Positions 20,687-29,663 of a DNA stretch of 64,000 nt are shown piece after piece. Positions within the stretch are counted from its first letter, which is position 1. Each line of letters starts with the position of its first letter. The notes beneath the pieces are model-generated. The model was not told the DNA's origin and searched no databases. It saw only the letters and a program-made list of their open reading frames with translations. The stretch comes from Paracoccus zhejiangensis (lineage in GTDB: Bacteria > Pseudomonadota > Alphaproteobacteria > Rhodobacterales > Rhodobacteraceae): the NCBI RefSeq assembly GCF_002847445.1, contig NZ_CP025430.1:2418001-2482000 (forward strand), given 5' to 3'. The translations under genes were made by a program, and so were the position numbers.

Positions 20687-21762
20687 TCGGTCTCCTCGGC
20701 GGCAGAGGCACCGCCCGTCTTCGTCACATTGAGCCGCCTCGCCTCGGGACCGAAGGCCTCGAACAACTCGGCCCCGGTTCCGGTCAGCAGGGATTGTGCC
20801 GGCAGCGCGGCAATCTCGGCGTAAAGCGCGGCGCGGCGGTCGGCGTCAAGATGCGCCGCAACCTCGTCGAGCAGCAGCACGACCGGCTGATCCGTCAGCG
20901 CGCGCGCATTGGCGAGGATCAGCGACAGCAGCAGCGCCTTCTGCTCTCCGGTCGAGGACAGGGCGGCCGGCATGTCCTGCGGCCCCCAATGCGCACCCAG
21001 ATCGGCGCGGTGCGGGCCGGTCAGGCTGCGCCCGGCGGCCAGATCGCGGGGGCGCATCGTGGCCATGCGCGCGGCGATGCTGGACGGATCGGCATCATCG
21101 GCAAAGCCCTCGCCCGACAGCAGCGTCAGGGTGGCGGCGGGAAACTGTGTCGCCCCCTCGCCCTGCGCGGCGCTGATCGCGGCGATGGCCGACAGGCGGT
21201 TGCGGGTCAGCGCCGCGCCCGATTCTGCCATCTGCGCCTCGAGCGCCCGATACCAGCCCGGATCGCCGATCTGGTCACGGAGCAGTCGGTTCCGCTCGCG
21301 CATCGCCTTGTCATAGGCCAGGGCGATCTCGGCATGGTCGGGGATCAGGCTCAGCGTCACCCTGTCAAGAAAGCGCCGCCGCGTCTCGGGCGCGTCCGAC
21401 CACAGCCGGTCCATCGCCGGCACCAGCCAGATCACCCGGATCAGCCGGCCAAGCGCCACCTGCGGCGCGGGCTTGTCGTCGATTAGGACGGAACGGCTTT
21501 GCCCCGGGAGCGCCTCGGTCCCGACCTGCTGGTCCCCGATCCCGGCGCGAATGCGCCAGCCGGCGTCCACTCCCTGCCGCGCCTGATCGCCCGGCGCAGC
21601 ATTGCGCAGACCACGGCCCGGGGCCAGCATCGACAGGGCTTCAAGAATATTGGTCTTGCCCGATCCGTTCGCGCCATAGATCGCAACGGGGCGGTGATCC
21701 AGGTCGAGGGCGAGGCGCGGCCATGACCGGAACTGCGCCAGGGACAGGTGGCTGAGCGTCAC
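20683..21762 (-). CDS. recF: DNA replication and repair protein RecF
   Basis: A 359-residue SMC-like ATPase with Walker A YGANGSGKT (about 29-37), signature GRSLTGPHRADLG region and Walker B LLLDEVAAHLD. RecF helps load RecA at single-strand gaps. The start is GTG, overlapping the dnaN stop as GTGA, and its own stop overlaps the LysE start. The last 15 or so codons are rich in small residues and may be non-conserved. Confidence 0.96.
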   Translation of the reverse strand: MTLSHLSLAQFRSWPRLALDLDHRPVAIYGANGSGKTNILEALSMLAPGRGLRNAAPGDQARQGVDAGWRIRAGIGDQQVGTEALPGQSRSVLIDDKPAPQVALGRLIRVIWLVPAMDRLWSDAPETRRRFLDRVTLSLIPDHAEIALAYDKAMRERNRLLRDQIGDPGWYRALEAQMAESGAALTRNRLSAIAAISAAQGEGATQFPAATLTLLSGEGFADDADPSSIAARMATMRPRDLAAGRSLTGPHRADLGAHWGPQDMPAALSSTGEQKALLLSLILANARALTDQPVVLLLDEVAAHLDADRRAALYAEIAALPAQSLLTGTGAELFEAFGPEARRLNVTKTGGASAAEETE

Positions 21763-22877
21763 ACCCGCATCGGCATGACGACATAGACGGCGCTGGTATC
21801 GCCGCCCTCGCGGATCAGCGCGGCATCGCCCGAGCCGTTGAACAGGAAGACGGCATTCTCGCGGTCCACCTGGCTGGCGATCTCCTGCAGGTACTTGGCG
21901 TTGAAGCCGATTTCCAGCGGGTCATCGGCATAGGCCACGGCCAGCTCCTCATCCGCAGCACCGGCATCGGGGGCGTTGACCGACAGGATCAGCCGGTCCT
22001 CGTCCAGCGCCAGCTTGACCGCGCGCGAGCGTTCGCTGCTGACGGTGGCCACGCGGTCCACGGCCTTGGCGAAATCGCCGGCATCGACCTCGAGCTTGCG
22101 GGTATTGCCCGAGGGAATGACGCGGCTGTAATCGGGGAAGGTGCCGTCGATGACCTTGGAGGTCAGGGTAATGGTGGCGGTGGCGAAACGCACCTTGGTC
22201 TCGCTGACCGAGACCGCGATGGCGGCATCGTCTTCATCCAGCAGCTTGCGCAGCTCGGCCACGGTCTTCCGCGGTACGATGACGCCGGGCATGTTCGCCG
22301 CGCCCTCGGGCAGGGGCGCATCGATCCGGGCCAGACGGTGGCCATCGGTCGCCACGCAGCGAAGCACCGGACCCTCCTCGGACTGTGCCACATGCATGTA
22401 GACGCCGTTCAGATAATAGCGCGTCTCCTCGGTCGAGATGGCGAATTTCGACTTGTCGAACAGTCGCCGCAGCACACCCGCCGGGGCGCTGAAATTGGCG
22501 GCATATTCGGTCGAGGCCATGACCGGGAAATCCTCGCGCGGCAGGGTCGCGAGGCTGAAATTCGACTTGCCCGCCTGCACCGTCAGCCGGCCCGCCGCGT
22601 CATCCGAGGCGATGTTGACCAGCGACCCATCGGGCAGCTTGCGGGCAATCTCGTTCAGCATGGCGGCGCTGACCGTGGTGGCACCGGGACGTTCGACCTG
22701 CGCGGGGGCGCGATCGACCACCTCGGTATCCAGATCGGTGGCGCGGAAGCTGACGCCCTCGGCCGTCGCCTCGATCAGCACATTGGCGAGGATCGGGATG
22801 GTGTTGCGGCGTTCGACGACGGATTGGGCCTGTGAGACGGCCTTGACCAGAACCGCGCGCTCGATCGAGAATTTCAT
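21759..22877 (-). CDS. dnaN: DNA polymerase III beta sliding clamp
   Basis: A 372-residue clamp protein with the three repeated domains of the family (start MKFSIERAVLVKAVSQAQSV; end VYVVMPMRV, a typical C-terminus). It rings DNA and tethers polymerase III. A ribosome site GAGGGAC precedes the ATG. It lies 95 bases downstream of dnaA and overlaps recF by four bases. Confidence 0.98.
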   Translation of the reverse strand: MKFSIERAVLVKAVSQAQSVVERRNTIPILANVLIEATAEGVSFRATDLDTEVVDRAPAQVERPGATTVSAAMLNEIARKLPDGSLVNIASDDAAGRLTVQAGKSNFSLATLPREDFPVMASTEYAANFSAPAGVLRRLFDKSKFAISTEETRYYLNGVYMHVAQSEEGPVLRCVATDGHRLARIDAPLPEGAANMPGVIVPRKTVAELRKLLDEDDAAIAVSVSETKVRFATATITLTSKVIDGTFPDYSRVIPSGNTRKLEVDAGDFAKAVDRVATVSSERSRAVKLALDEDRLILSVNAPDAGAADEELAVAYADDPLEIGFNAKYLQEIASQVDRENAVFLFNGSGDAALIREGGDTSAVYVVMPMRV

Positions 22878-22972
22878 GTCCGTCCCTCACCTTGCCGGAC
22901 CCCTTGCCCGGACCCGCTTTGTAGCCGCCCTTGCGGGCGGTCACAAGAATTTCAATTCAAAAGCGGGGGCGG

Positions 22973-24376
22973 TCAAGCCTCGAGCAGGCGCTTCAACAGG
23001 TCCAGATCCTCGGACAGCGCCTCGTCGCTGGCAGCCAGTTCCTCGATCTTCTTCACCCCATGCATGATGGTGGTGTGATCCCGCCCGCCAAAGCGGCGGC
23101 CGATCTCGGGCAGCGAGCGGTTGGTCAGCTGCTTGGACAGGTACATGGCGATCTGGCGCGGCCGGGCGACATTGCGCACGCGCTTGGGCCCGATCAGGTC
23201 GGCCAGACGGATGTTGTAATGCTCGGCCACCTTGCGCTGGATCTCTTCGATCGAGACCCGGCGATCCGAGGCGCGCAGGATGTCGGTCAGGCATTCCTGC
23301 GTCATGTCGAGCGTGATCTCGCGCCCGATCAGGCTGGCGAAGGCGAAGAGACGCTGCAGCGCGCCTTCCAGCACCCGGACGTTCGAGGTGATGCGGTGGG
23401 CGAGAAATTCCAGCACGCCGGGCGCCATCTCGAGGCCGGGATATTGCTGGCGGAACGCCTCGGTCTTGGACTGCAGGATGCCAAGGCGCAGCTCGTAGGT
23501 GGTCGGGTGGACATCGGCCAGAAGCCCGCAGCTGAGGCGCGACTTGATGCGCTCCTCCAGCCCCTTGATCTCGCCCGGCGCGCGATCGGCCGAGATGACG
23601 ATCTGCTTGCCCTGATCGACCAGCGCGTTGAAGGTGTGGAAGAATTCCTCCTGTGTCGATTCCTTGCCGGCGATGAAATGCACATCATCGACCATCAGGA
23701 GATTGACCGAACGGAACATCTCCTTGAAATCGAGGATGCTCTTGTCCTTCAGCGCCTGGACAAAGCGGTACATGAACTGTTCGGCCGAGAGATACATCAC
23801 TTTCGCATCGGGATGACGGGCAATGTATTCGCTGGCGATGGCGTGCATCAGGTGGGTCTTGCCCAGACCGACGCCGCCATAGAGGAACAGCGGGTTGAAG
23901 CTGACCGGCCCTCCCTCGGCCACCCGGCGCGCGGCGGCATGGGCCAGCTCGTTCGGCTTGCCGACGACGAAATTCTCGAAGGTGAAGCGCGCATCCAGCG
24001 GCGCGCCCAGATCGACGGTGCGGGTGGCGGCGCTGGCGGCGGCCTCGGCGCTGGCCGGCTCGACCGCCGAGGCGGTCATCCGCCCTGCACGCGCGGGCGC
24101 GGCGGCCGGCGCGGCCGCAGCCGGGCTGGTCGGGCGATTGGCCGAGATGGTGAAGCGCAGACGCTCGGCCCGGTGGCCGCTGCGCTGCAATTCGCCCAGG
24201 ATCGCGGTGGCGAAATGGCGGTTGACCCAGTCCGACATGAATCGGGTCGGCGCCGCGAATTCGGCGATGCCGTCGTCAAGGCTGACCAGACGCAGCGGCT
24301 TGATCCAGTGATTATAGTTATTTGCGCCGACGGAATTCTTCAAATTTCCGCATGCCTGCCCCCAGATACTGTCCAT
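22973..24376 (-). CDS. dnaA: Chromosomal replication initiator protein DnaA
   Basis: A 467-residue initiator. Domain I (about 1-78, WGQACGNLKNSVGANNYNHW), an Ala-rich linker (about 80-128), AAA+ domain III with Walker A GGVGLGKT (167-174) and Walker B LLMVDDVHFI, and domain IV with the DNA-binding signature RDHTTIMHGVKKI. The start MDSIWGQ is chosen because it fits the family N-terminus; the reading frame stays open for a further 135 codons upstream but with no family similarity. It heads dnaA-dnaN-recF-lysE. Confidence 0.98.
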   Translation of the reverse strand: MDSIWGQACGNLKNSVGANNYNHWIKPLRLVSLDDGIAEFAAPTRFMSDWVNRHFATAILGELQRSGHRAERLRFTISANRPTSPAAAAPAAAPARAGRMTASAVEPASAEAAASAATRTVDLGAPLDARFTFENFVVGKPNELAHAAARRVAEGGPVSFNPLFLYGGVGLGKTHLMHAIASEYIARHPDAKVMYLSAEQFMYRFVQALKDKSILDFKEMFRSVNLLMVDDVHFIAGKESTQEEFFHTFNALVDQGKQIVISADRAPGEIKGLEERIKSRLSCGLLADVHPTTYELRLGILQSKTEAFRQQYPGLEMAPGVLEFLAHRITSNVRVLEGALQRLFAFASLIGREITLDMTQECLTDILRASDRRVSIEEIQRKVAEHYNIRLADLIGPKRVRNVARPRQIAMYLSKQLTNRSLPEIGRRFGGRDHTTIMHGVKKIEELAASDEALSEDLDLLKRLLEA

Positions 24377-24948
24377 TAGCCAACGCCTTGTCGTTTCTTC
24401 TGCCCCGGTTCTGCCCCCCGTTCGGGGTGACAGCCGCGATCCTTGCCGACGCGCCATGGTCTCAGCCTCTGGCAGCAGACAGGAAAGGCCGGCGACAGAA
24501 TATGTCGCAGCCGAAGCCGTCAGGCCGTACCAGATCACAAGTCTTCCCAACGGCAGGTGGCAGCCCGCCAACGGGAACTCATGCAGGGATGTTGCCATCC
24601 CGTTTGCCTTGTCTCGATGATGACCCGAAGCGGCAGCCAAGGTCACTTTTCGCGACAATCCCCCAGGCGCGAGGTGAATCGCTGAAGGGAAGTTAGCAAC
24701 CCCGCTTGCAGGCGCGCAACAGATCAATGCGCTTGACAGCATCCGCCACCGGACGAATCTGCGCAGCCCCCTGACGGGCAAGGATAAAATCCAAACGACC
24801 CAATTAAGTGTTTCTTATCAGCCAGATATGAATCCGAGAACGAAACAGGGGCGCGAGCTTCACGCCCGCGCCCCTGTTCTGATCTCTCTCCGCGAAACCT
24901 CTGCAGGCTGCGCAAATAACGCCGCGTCAGAAGGACGCGGAGGCCGAC
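24377..24948. other. Gene-free region between dnaA and rpsT; candidate oriC/dnaA promoter region
   Basis: 572 bases with no coding sequence I can support. It contains the dnaA promoter region and the rpsT terminator (24844-24878). An AT-richer stretch lies at 24781-24840. I searched by eye for the DnaA box TTATNCACA on both strands and found no good match; the nearest is TTATCAGCC at about 24815, which is poor. The origin could still lie here because this gap flanks dnaA, but the sequence does not prove it. Confidence 0.35.
24844..24878 (-). terminator. rpsT intrinsic terminator
   Basis: A perfect 12-bp stem: AACAGGGGCGCG (24844-24855) with CGCGCCCCTGTT (24867-24878), 11-base loop. Read on the minus strand it follows the rpsT stop by about 70 bases and ends in a short T-rich run (TTTCGTT). 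Confidence 0.8.
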
Positions 24949-25218
24949 TCAGGCCTTGGACAGCGCCTTCACGCGCGAGGCCAAGCGCGAGATTTTCCGC
25001 GAGGCGGTGTTCTTGTGGTAGACGCCCTTGGTGACGCCGCGCATCAGTTCGGGCTGGGCCACTTTCAGGGCCTCGGCAGCCGCCTCGGCATTGCCGCCGG
25101 CGATCGCTTCCTCGACCTTGCGCAGGAAGGTGCGGATGCGCGAACGGCGCGCCTTGTTGATGGCGGTGACGCGCTCGGTCTGGCGGGCGCGCTTCTTGGA
25201 TTGGAGGGTATTGGCCAT
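24949..25218 (-). CDS. rpsT: 30S ribosomal protein S20
   Basis: An 89-residue basic, helical protein beginning [17 protein letters not shown], the S20 N-terminus, with the conserved [17 protein letters not shown]-terminal motif. It binds 16S rRNA in the small subunit. It is a single gene, with a strong terminator downstream. rpsT beside dnaA is common in Rhodobacterales. Confidence 0.98.
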   Translation of the reverse strand: MANTLQSKKRARQTERVTAINKARRSRIRTFLRKVEEAIAGGNAEAAAEALKVAQPELMRGVTKGVYHKNTASRKISRLASRVKALSKA

Positions 25219-25330
25219 GTCTTCGGTCCTATCGGTCTATCTGCATCTCGGTTGCGCAAAGGACCCAAGGCCGCCATTCCCCGAAAGGAAACGGACATGA
25301 TTCTTGCCTAAGCGGGCCCACGCGCATGTG

Positions 25331-25357
25331 GCACCGGCCTATAAGGCAAGCCGGTGC
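25331..25357 (-). terminator. Stem-loop downstream of enoyl-CoA hydratase
   Basis: GCACCGGC (25331-25338) pairs with GCCGGTGC (25350-25357) across an 11-base loop, 12 bases after the hydratase stop. There is no clear T-run after it on the minus strand, so it may end or stabilise the transcript. Confidence 0.45.
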
Positions 25358-25369
25358 TGAAGAAAACCC

Positions 25370-26146
25370 CTATTTGTCGCGGAATTGCGGCTCGCGCTTC
25401 TCGAGGAAGGCGGCCATGCCCTCGGTCTGGTCCTCGGTCGCAAACAGCGAGTGGAACAGCCGGCGCTCATACAGCAGCCCCTCACGCAGGGTGGTCTCGT
25501 AAGAGCGGTTCACCGCCTCCTTGGCGGCACGGACGGCGACCTGCGACTTCTCGGCGATCTTGCCGGCGATGGCCATGGCCTCGGGGATCAGCTTGGCGGT
25601 GGGCACTACACGGCTGACCAGCCCCGAACGCTCGGCCTCGGCCGCATCCATGAAACGACCGGTCAGGTTCATGTCCATGGCCTTGGACTTGCCGACAAAG
25701 CGGGTCAGGCGCTGCGTGCCGCCGATGCCGGCGATGACGCCCAGGTTGATCTCGGGCTGGCCGAACTTGGCATTTTCTGCGGCGATGATGAAATCGCAGG
25801 TCATCGCCAGCTCGCAGCCGCCCCCCAGCGCATAGCCGCTGACCGCCGCGATGATCGGCTTGCGCACGCGCAGGATCGCCTCGGTCGGAGCGGTGAAGAG
25901 ATCGCCCACGAAGACATCGACAAAGCTCTTCTCGGCCATTTCCTTGATGTCAGCGCCGGCGGCGAAGGCCTTTTCGCTGCCGGTCAGCACGATGCAGCGC
26001 ACCTTGTCGTTCTGGTCGGCCTCGGTCAGTGCCTGAGCCAGCTCTTCCAGCAATTGCTTGTTCAGCGCGTTCAGCGCCTCGGGACGGTTCAGGCGGATCA
26101 GCGCGACCTCGTCTTCGATCTCGACGATGATGCAGTCATAAGCCAT
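25370..26146 (-). CDS. Enoyl-CoA hydratase
   Basis: A 258-residue crotonase-fold enzyme. Oxyanion-hole segments [10 protein letters not shown] (about 61-70) and [13 protein letters not shown] (about 104-116), and the two catalytic glutamates in GGGCELAM and [10 protein letters not shown], fit a genuine hydratase (FadB1x/PaaF-like). It adds water to trans-2-enoyl-CoA in beta-oxidation. It stands between rpsT and mutM, the arrangement usual in Rhodobacterales. Confidence 0.93.
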   Translation of the reverse strand: MAYDCIIVEIEDEVALIRLNRPEALNALNKQLLEELAQALTEADQNDKVRCIVLTGSEKAFAAGADIKEMAEKSFVDVFVGDLFTAPTEAILRVRKPIIAAVSGYALGGGCELAMTCDFIIAAENAKFGQPEINLGVIAGIGGTQRLTRFVGKSKAMDMNLTGRFMDAAEAERSGLVSRVVPTAKLIPEAMAIAGKIAEKSQVAVRAAKEAVNRSYETTLREGLLYERRLFHSLFATEDQTEGMAAFLEKREPQFRDK

Positions 26147-26247
26147 GGGCTCAACCCCTGTGATAGTGCGATTTCGGGCGAGTCCTAACAGGCTCGGCCC
26201 GCGGTGACCAGTAACAGACGCATCTGTTCAATTCTGGCTGTCTGCCC

Positions 26248-27093
26248 TCAGTGCTGGCAGGTCGGGCAATAGAAGCTGGATCGCCCCGATTGCACCACCC
26301 GCCGAATGGTGCCGCTGCAGCCCGATGTCGGACAGGGCGCGCCCTCGCGGTCATAGACGCGAAAACTGTGCTGGAAATAGCCCAGTTCCCCGGTCGCCTG
26401 CCGGTGATCGCGCAGGCTGCTGCCGCCCGCCGCGATCGCCTCGGCCAGCACCTCGCGGACATGGCCGACCAGTGCCTCGATGCGGGCAGCACCGATCCGC
26501 CCGGCCTGCCGGCGCGGATCGATCCCGGCGCGATACAGCGCCTCGCTGACATAGATATTGCCAAGCCCCGCCACGATGCGCTGATCAAGAAGCGCCTGTT
26601 TCACGGGGGCCTTCTTGCCGCCGAAGGACGCCTGCAGATAGGCGGCGCTGAAATCGGGTTCCAGCGGCTCGGGGCCGAGATGGCCCAAGAGCGGATGCGC
26701 CTCGCCCTCGCGGATCAGATCGACCATGCCGAAGCGGCGGGCATCGTTGAAGGTGATGCTGGTGCCTTCGTCGGTGGTCAGCACGACATGATCGTGCCGC
26801 GACAGGATCGAAGGATCGCGGTGAAACCCGGCCAGCCCCGCGCCTTCGACCAGCAGCCGGCCCGACATGCCCAGATGCATCAACAGCACCCCGCCCCGGT
26901 CCAGATCCAGAAGCAGGTATTTCGAACGGCGACGCAGCGCCGTCACCCGCGCGCCGGTCAGAACCTGTACCAGATCGACCGGCAGCGGCCAGCGCAGATC
27001 CGGTCGGCGCGCCTCGGCCCGGGCGATCACCCGGCCCTCGAGATGCGGGATCAGGCCACGGCGGACGGTCTCGACTTCGGGCAGTTCTGGCAA
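26248..27093 (-). CDS. mutM: Formamidopyrimidine-DNA glycosylase
   Basis: A 281-residue bifunctional glycosylase/AP lyase that removes 8-oxoguanine and formamidopyrimidines. The start must be the TTG at 27093: it yields [14 protein letters not shown], placing the catalytic Pro and Glu directly after the initiator, which the family requires; a site GAAAGG lies 7 bases upstream. The C-terminal zinc finger (CPTSGC and CPTCQ) is present. The open frame extends upstream over ubiE but is not coding there. Divergent from ubiE with 75 bases between. Confidence 0.96.
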   Translation of the reverse strand: MPELPEVETVRRGLIPHLEGRVIARAEARRPDLRWPLPVDLVQVLTGARVTALRRRSKYLLLDLDRGGVLLMHLGMSGRLLVEGAGLAGFHRDPSILSRHDHVVLTTDEGTSITFNDARRFGMVDLIREGEAHPLLGHLGPEPLEPDFSAAYLQASFGGKKAPVKQALLDQRIVAGLGNIYVSEALYRAGIDPRRQAGRIGAARIEALVGHVREVLAEAIAAGGSSLRDHRQATGELGYFQHSFRVYDREGAPCPTSGCSGTIRRVVQSGRSSFYCPTCQH

Positions 27094-27168
27094 TTGATTA
27101 CCTTTCGACGCATTGTGCCGGCGGCGCGCGGCCTTTATCTGGCGGTGCAGACACAGAACGGCAAGCGC

Positions 27169-27915
27169 ATGAGTGACAAGAAAACCACGCATTTCGGCTT
27201 TCAGACGGTGGACGAGGACCAGAAGGCCGGCAAGGTCCACGAGGTCTTCACCAGCGTCGCCTCGCGCTATGACGTGATGAACGACCTGATGAGCGTGGGC
27301 ATTCACCGGGTCTGGAAAGCGGCGATGATGGACTGGCTGGCGCCGCGTAATGGTCAACGCCTGCTGGATGTGGCCGGCGGCACCGGCGATGTCGCCTTCC
27401 GCTTCCTCGAACGCGCACCAGAAGCCGAGGTCGTGGTCTGCGATATGACCGAGTCGATGCTGATCGAGGGCCGCAAGCGGGCCGAGGCCGCGCGTTTGGC
27501 CGACCGGCTTGGCTGGGTCACCGGCGACGCCATGGCCCTGCCCTTCGCTGACAACAGCTTTGACCGCTACACGATCAGCTTCGGCATCCGCAACGTGACC
27601 CGCATCCCCGACGCGCTGGCCGAGGCCTTCCGCGTGCTGCGCCCGGGTGGCCGGCTGATGGTGCTGGAATTCTCGCAGCTGCCCAGCCCGGCGCTGCAAT
27701 GGGCCTATGACCGCTATTCCTTCAACGTCATCCCGGCCATGGGCAAGGCGGTGACCGGCGACCGCGACAGCTATCAGTATCTGGTCGAATCGATCCGTCG
27801 CTTCCCCGATCAGGAGGCTTTCGCCACGATGATCCGGCAGGCCGGGTTCGAGCGGGTGAAATTCCGCAACATCTCCATGGGCATTGCCGCCCTGCATTCG
27901 GGCTGGAAGCTGTAA
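27169..27915 (+). CDS. ubiE: Ubiquinone/menaquinone biosynthesis C-methyltransferase
   Basis: A 248-residue SAM-dependent methyltransferase with motif [17 protein letters not shown] (about 65-80) and the UbiE signatures [17 protein letters not shown] and ALHSGWKL at the C-terminus. It methylates the ubiquinone precursor ring. It overlaps no gene but is two bases upstream of ubiB, so the two are coupled. Its promoter must lie in the 75 bases shared with mutM. Confidence 0.97.
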   Translation: MSDKKTTHFGFQTVDEDQKAGKVHEVFTSVASRYDVMNDLMSVGIHRVWKAAMMDWLAPRNGQRLLDVAGGTGDVAFRFLERAPEAEVVVCDMTESMLIEGRKRAEAARLADRLGWVTGDAMALPFADNSFDRYTISFGIRNVTRIPDALAEAFRVLRPGGRLMVLEFSQLPSPALQWAYDRYSFNVIPAMGKAVTGDRDSYQYLVESIRRFPDQEAFATMIRQAGFERVKFRNISMGIAALHSGWKL

Positions 27916-27917
27916 CC

Positions 27918-29447
27918 ATGCGCGGCCCGCACAATATCTGGCGCCTGATCCGGACCGGCGCCACCTTCGAACGCACGGGCGCGATGGGCGTCGCGCTGGA
28001 TGCGGTGGACGCGCCGCCGCGGCTGCGCATGGCGGCGCGGATGCTGGGCTGGCCCTTCCGCTGGCTGGGCTACAAGGGCGATCCGAACCTGCCGCCGGTC
28101 ACCCGCGCCATTACCGCGCTGGGGCCGGCCTATATCAAGTTCGGCCAGATCCTCTCGACCCGCGCCGATGTGGTCGGCACCGAACTGGCCGACCAGCTGC
28201 GCATGTTGCAGGACAAGCTGCCGCCCTTCCCGACCGAGGCGGCGCGGCAGATCGTCGAGGTCGAGCTGCACCAACCCGTCGATCTCATCTTCAGCGAGTT
28301 CTCCGAGCCGGTCGCCGCCGCCTCGATCGCGCAGGTCCACCGCGCCACGCTGCGCGGCAACGGCAAGGACGTGGCGGTCAAGGTGCTGCGTCCCGGCATC
28401 GAGGCCGCCTTTCGCCGCGACATCGACGCCTTCCATTTCGGCGCCAACCTGATCGAGCGGTTGCTGCCCGCCACTCGCCGGTTGCGACCGCGCGACGTGG
28501 TCAGCCATTTCGAATCGGTGGTCTCGGGCGAGCTGGACCTGCGGCTCGAGGCGGCATCTGCCTCGGAATTCTACGAGAACACCAAGGAAGATGCCGGCCT
28601 CGCGCTGCCCTTGCCCGACTGGCACCTGAGTTCGCGCCGGGTGCTGACCGCCGATTGGGCCGAGGGCATTCCGCTTGGCGACCGCCGGGCGATCATGGAG
28701 GCCGGTCACGACACCGTCGACCTGGGCCGCCGGGTGATCCAGTTGTTCCTGCAGCACGCGCTGCGCGACGGCTTCTTCCATGCCGACATGCATCACGGCA
28801 ACCTGAAGGTCGCCGCCAATGGCGACCTGATCGTCTATGATTTCGGCATCATGGGCGAGATCGACGAATATACCCGCCGGGTCTATGCCGAGATCCTGAT
28901 GGGCTTCATCCAGCGCGATTACCGCCGCGTCGCCCGGGTGCATTTCGAGGCCGGCTATGTCCCCCGCGACCGCGACGAGGCCGAATTCGCCCGCGCCTTG
29001 CGGGTGGTGGGCGAGCCGATCTTCGGCGCCGATGCCAGCCAGATCTCGATGGCCGGGCTGCTCTCCTATCTCTTCGAGGTGACCGAGCGGTTCGGGATGC
29101 AGACGCGGACCGAGCTGATCCTGTTGCAGCGTACCATGGTGGTGGTCGAGGGCGTCGCCCGCTCGCTTGATCCGCAATTGAACATGTGGGAATCGGCGCG
29201 GCCGGTGGTGACCGATTACATCCGCGACAATCTTGGCCCCCGCGCCATGGCGCAGGATGCCCGGCGCATCGCCCAGACCATCAGCCGCTATGCGCCGCTC
29301 TTGCCGCAGGTGGTCGATCAGGCGCTGTGGAACCGCATCCACCGGGCCGAGATCGAGGCCGCACCCCCGCCGCTCCGCGCACCGCTTGGGTGGATTGCCG
29401 CGACCTGCCTGGCCGTGGGTATGGCCGTGGGGCTGCTTCTGAACTGA
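27918..29447 (+). CDS. ubiB: Ubiquinone biosynthesis kinase-like protein UbiB
   Basis: A 509-residue ABC1/ADCK-family atypical kinase. The KxGQ motif ([16 protein letters not shown], about residues 73-88) that replaces the usual P-loop, AVKVLRPG, the HADMHHGN catalytic loop and YDFGIMG (the DFG) are present, with a C-terminal hydrophobic segment ([17 protein letters not shown]) for membrane attachment. It is needed for ubiquinone synthesis and sits directly after ubiE. Confidence 0.96.
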   Translation: MRGPHNIWRLIRTGATFERTGAMGVALDAVDAPPRLRMAARMLGWPFRWLGYKGDPNLPPVTRAITALGPAYIKFGQILSTRADVVGTELADQLRMLQDKLPPFPTEAARQIVEVELHQPVDLIFSEFSEPVAAASIAQVHRATLRGNGKDVAVKVLRPGIEAAFRRDIDAFHFGANLIERLLPATRRLRPRDVVSHFESVVSGELDLRLEAASASEFYENTKEDAGLALPLPDWHLSSRRVLTADWAEGIPLGDRRAIMEAGHDTVDLGRRVIQLFLQHALRDGFFHADMHHGNLKVAANGDLIVYDFGIMGEIDEYTRRVYAEILMGFIQRDYRRVARVHFEAGYVPRDRDEAEFARALRVVGEPIFGADASQISMAGLLSYLFEVTERFGMQTRTELILLQRTMVVVEGVARSLDPQLNMWESARPVVTDYIRDNLGPRAMAQDARRIAQTISRYAPLLPQVVDQALWNRIHRAEIEAAPPPLRAPLGWIAATCLAVGMAVGLLLN

Positions 29448-29469
29448 GCGGCAATCTGTCGCGGCATGG

Positions 29470-29495
29470 CCGGGCACCTGCGATTCCATGCCCGG
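29470..29495 (+). terminator. Stem-loop after ubiB
   Basis: CCGGGCA (29470-29476) pairs with TGCCCGG (29489-29495), 12-base loop, 22 bases after the ubiB stop, followed by ATTTCC. Plausible transcript end, with a weak T-run. Confidence 0.5.
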
Positions 29496-29532
29496 ATTTC
29501 CGTGAAGTTTCAGTTGACTGACGCAAACGCTA

Positions 29533-29568
29533 CCGCGAAACATCTGTCCAATTGGACAGATTTCGCGG
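29533..29568. promoter_or_regulatory. Long palindrome upstream of the Hint-domain gene; candidate operator
   Basis: A perfect 18-bp palindrome TCTGTCCAATTGGACAGA (29543-29560) is enclosed by CCGCGAAA (29533-29540) and TTTCGCGG (29561-29568), broken only by a two-base CA at 29541-29542. The total is 17 paired positions per side with no loop, so it looks like a protein-binding site rather than a hairpin terminator. A T-run (TTTTTTT) begins 11 bases later. It lies 95 bases upstream of the Hint-domain gene. The cognate regulator is not identified. Confidence 0.6.
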
Positions 29569-29663
29569 CCTTTCAAGATTTTTTTCTTAGGAGGCTAGCC
29601 GTTCGATCGTAGTCTTTACTCTACCGCCGCTGCTTCACCGCGCGTGATATGGGAGTTTTTACG

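Noticed and set aside
24733..24738. TTGACA on the plus strand between dnaA and rpsT
   Set aside because: At 17 bases spacing the partner hexamer is AATCTG, a poor -10, and no plus-strand gene follows before rpsT.
27094..27897. Upstream extension of the mutM frame across ubiE
   Set aside because: The frame is open on the opposite strand of ubiE because of high GC, with no protein similarity; TTG at 27093 is the functional start.
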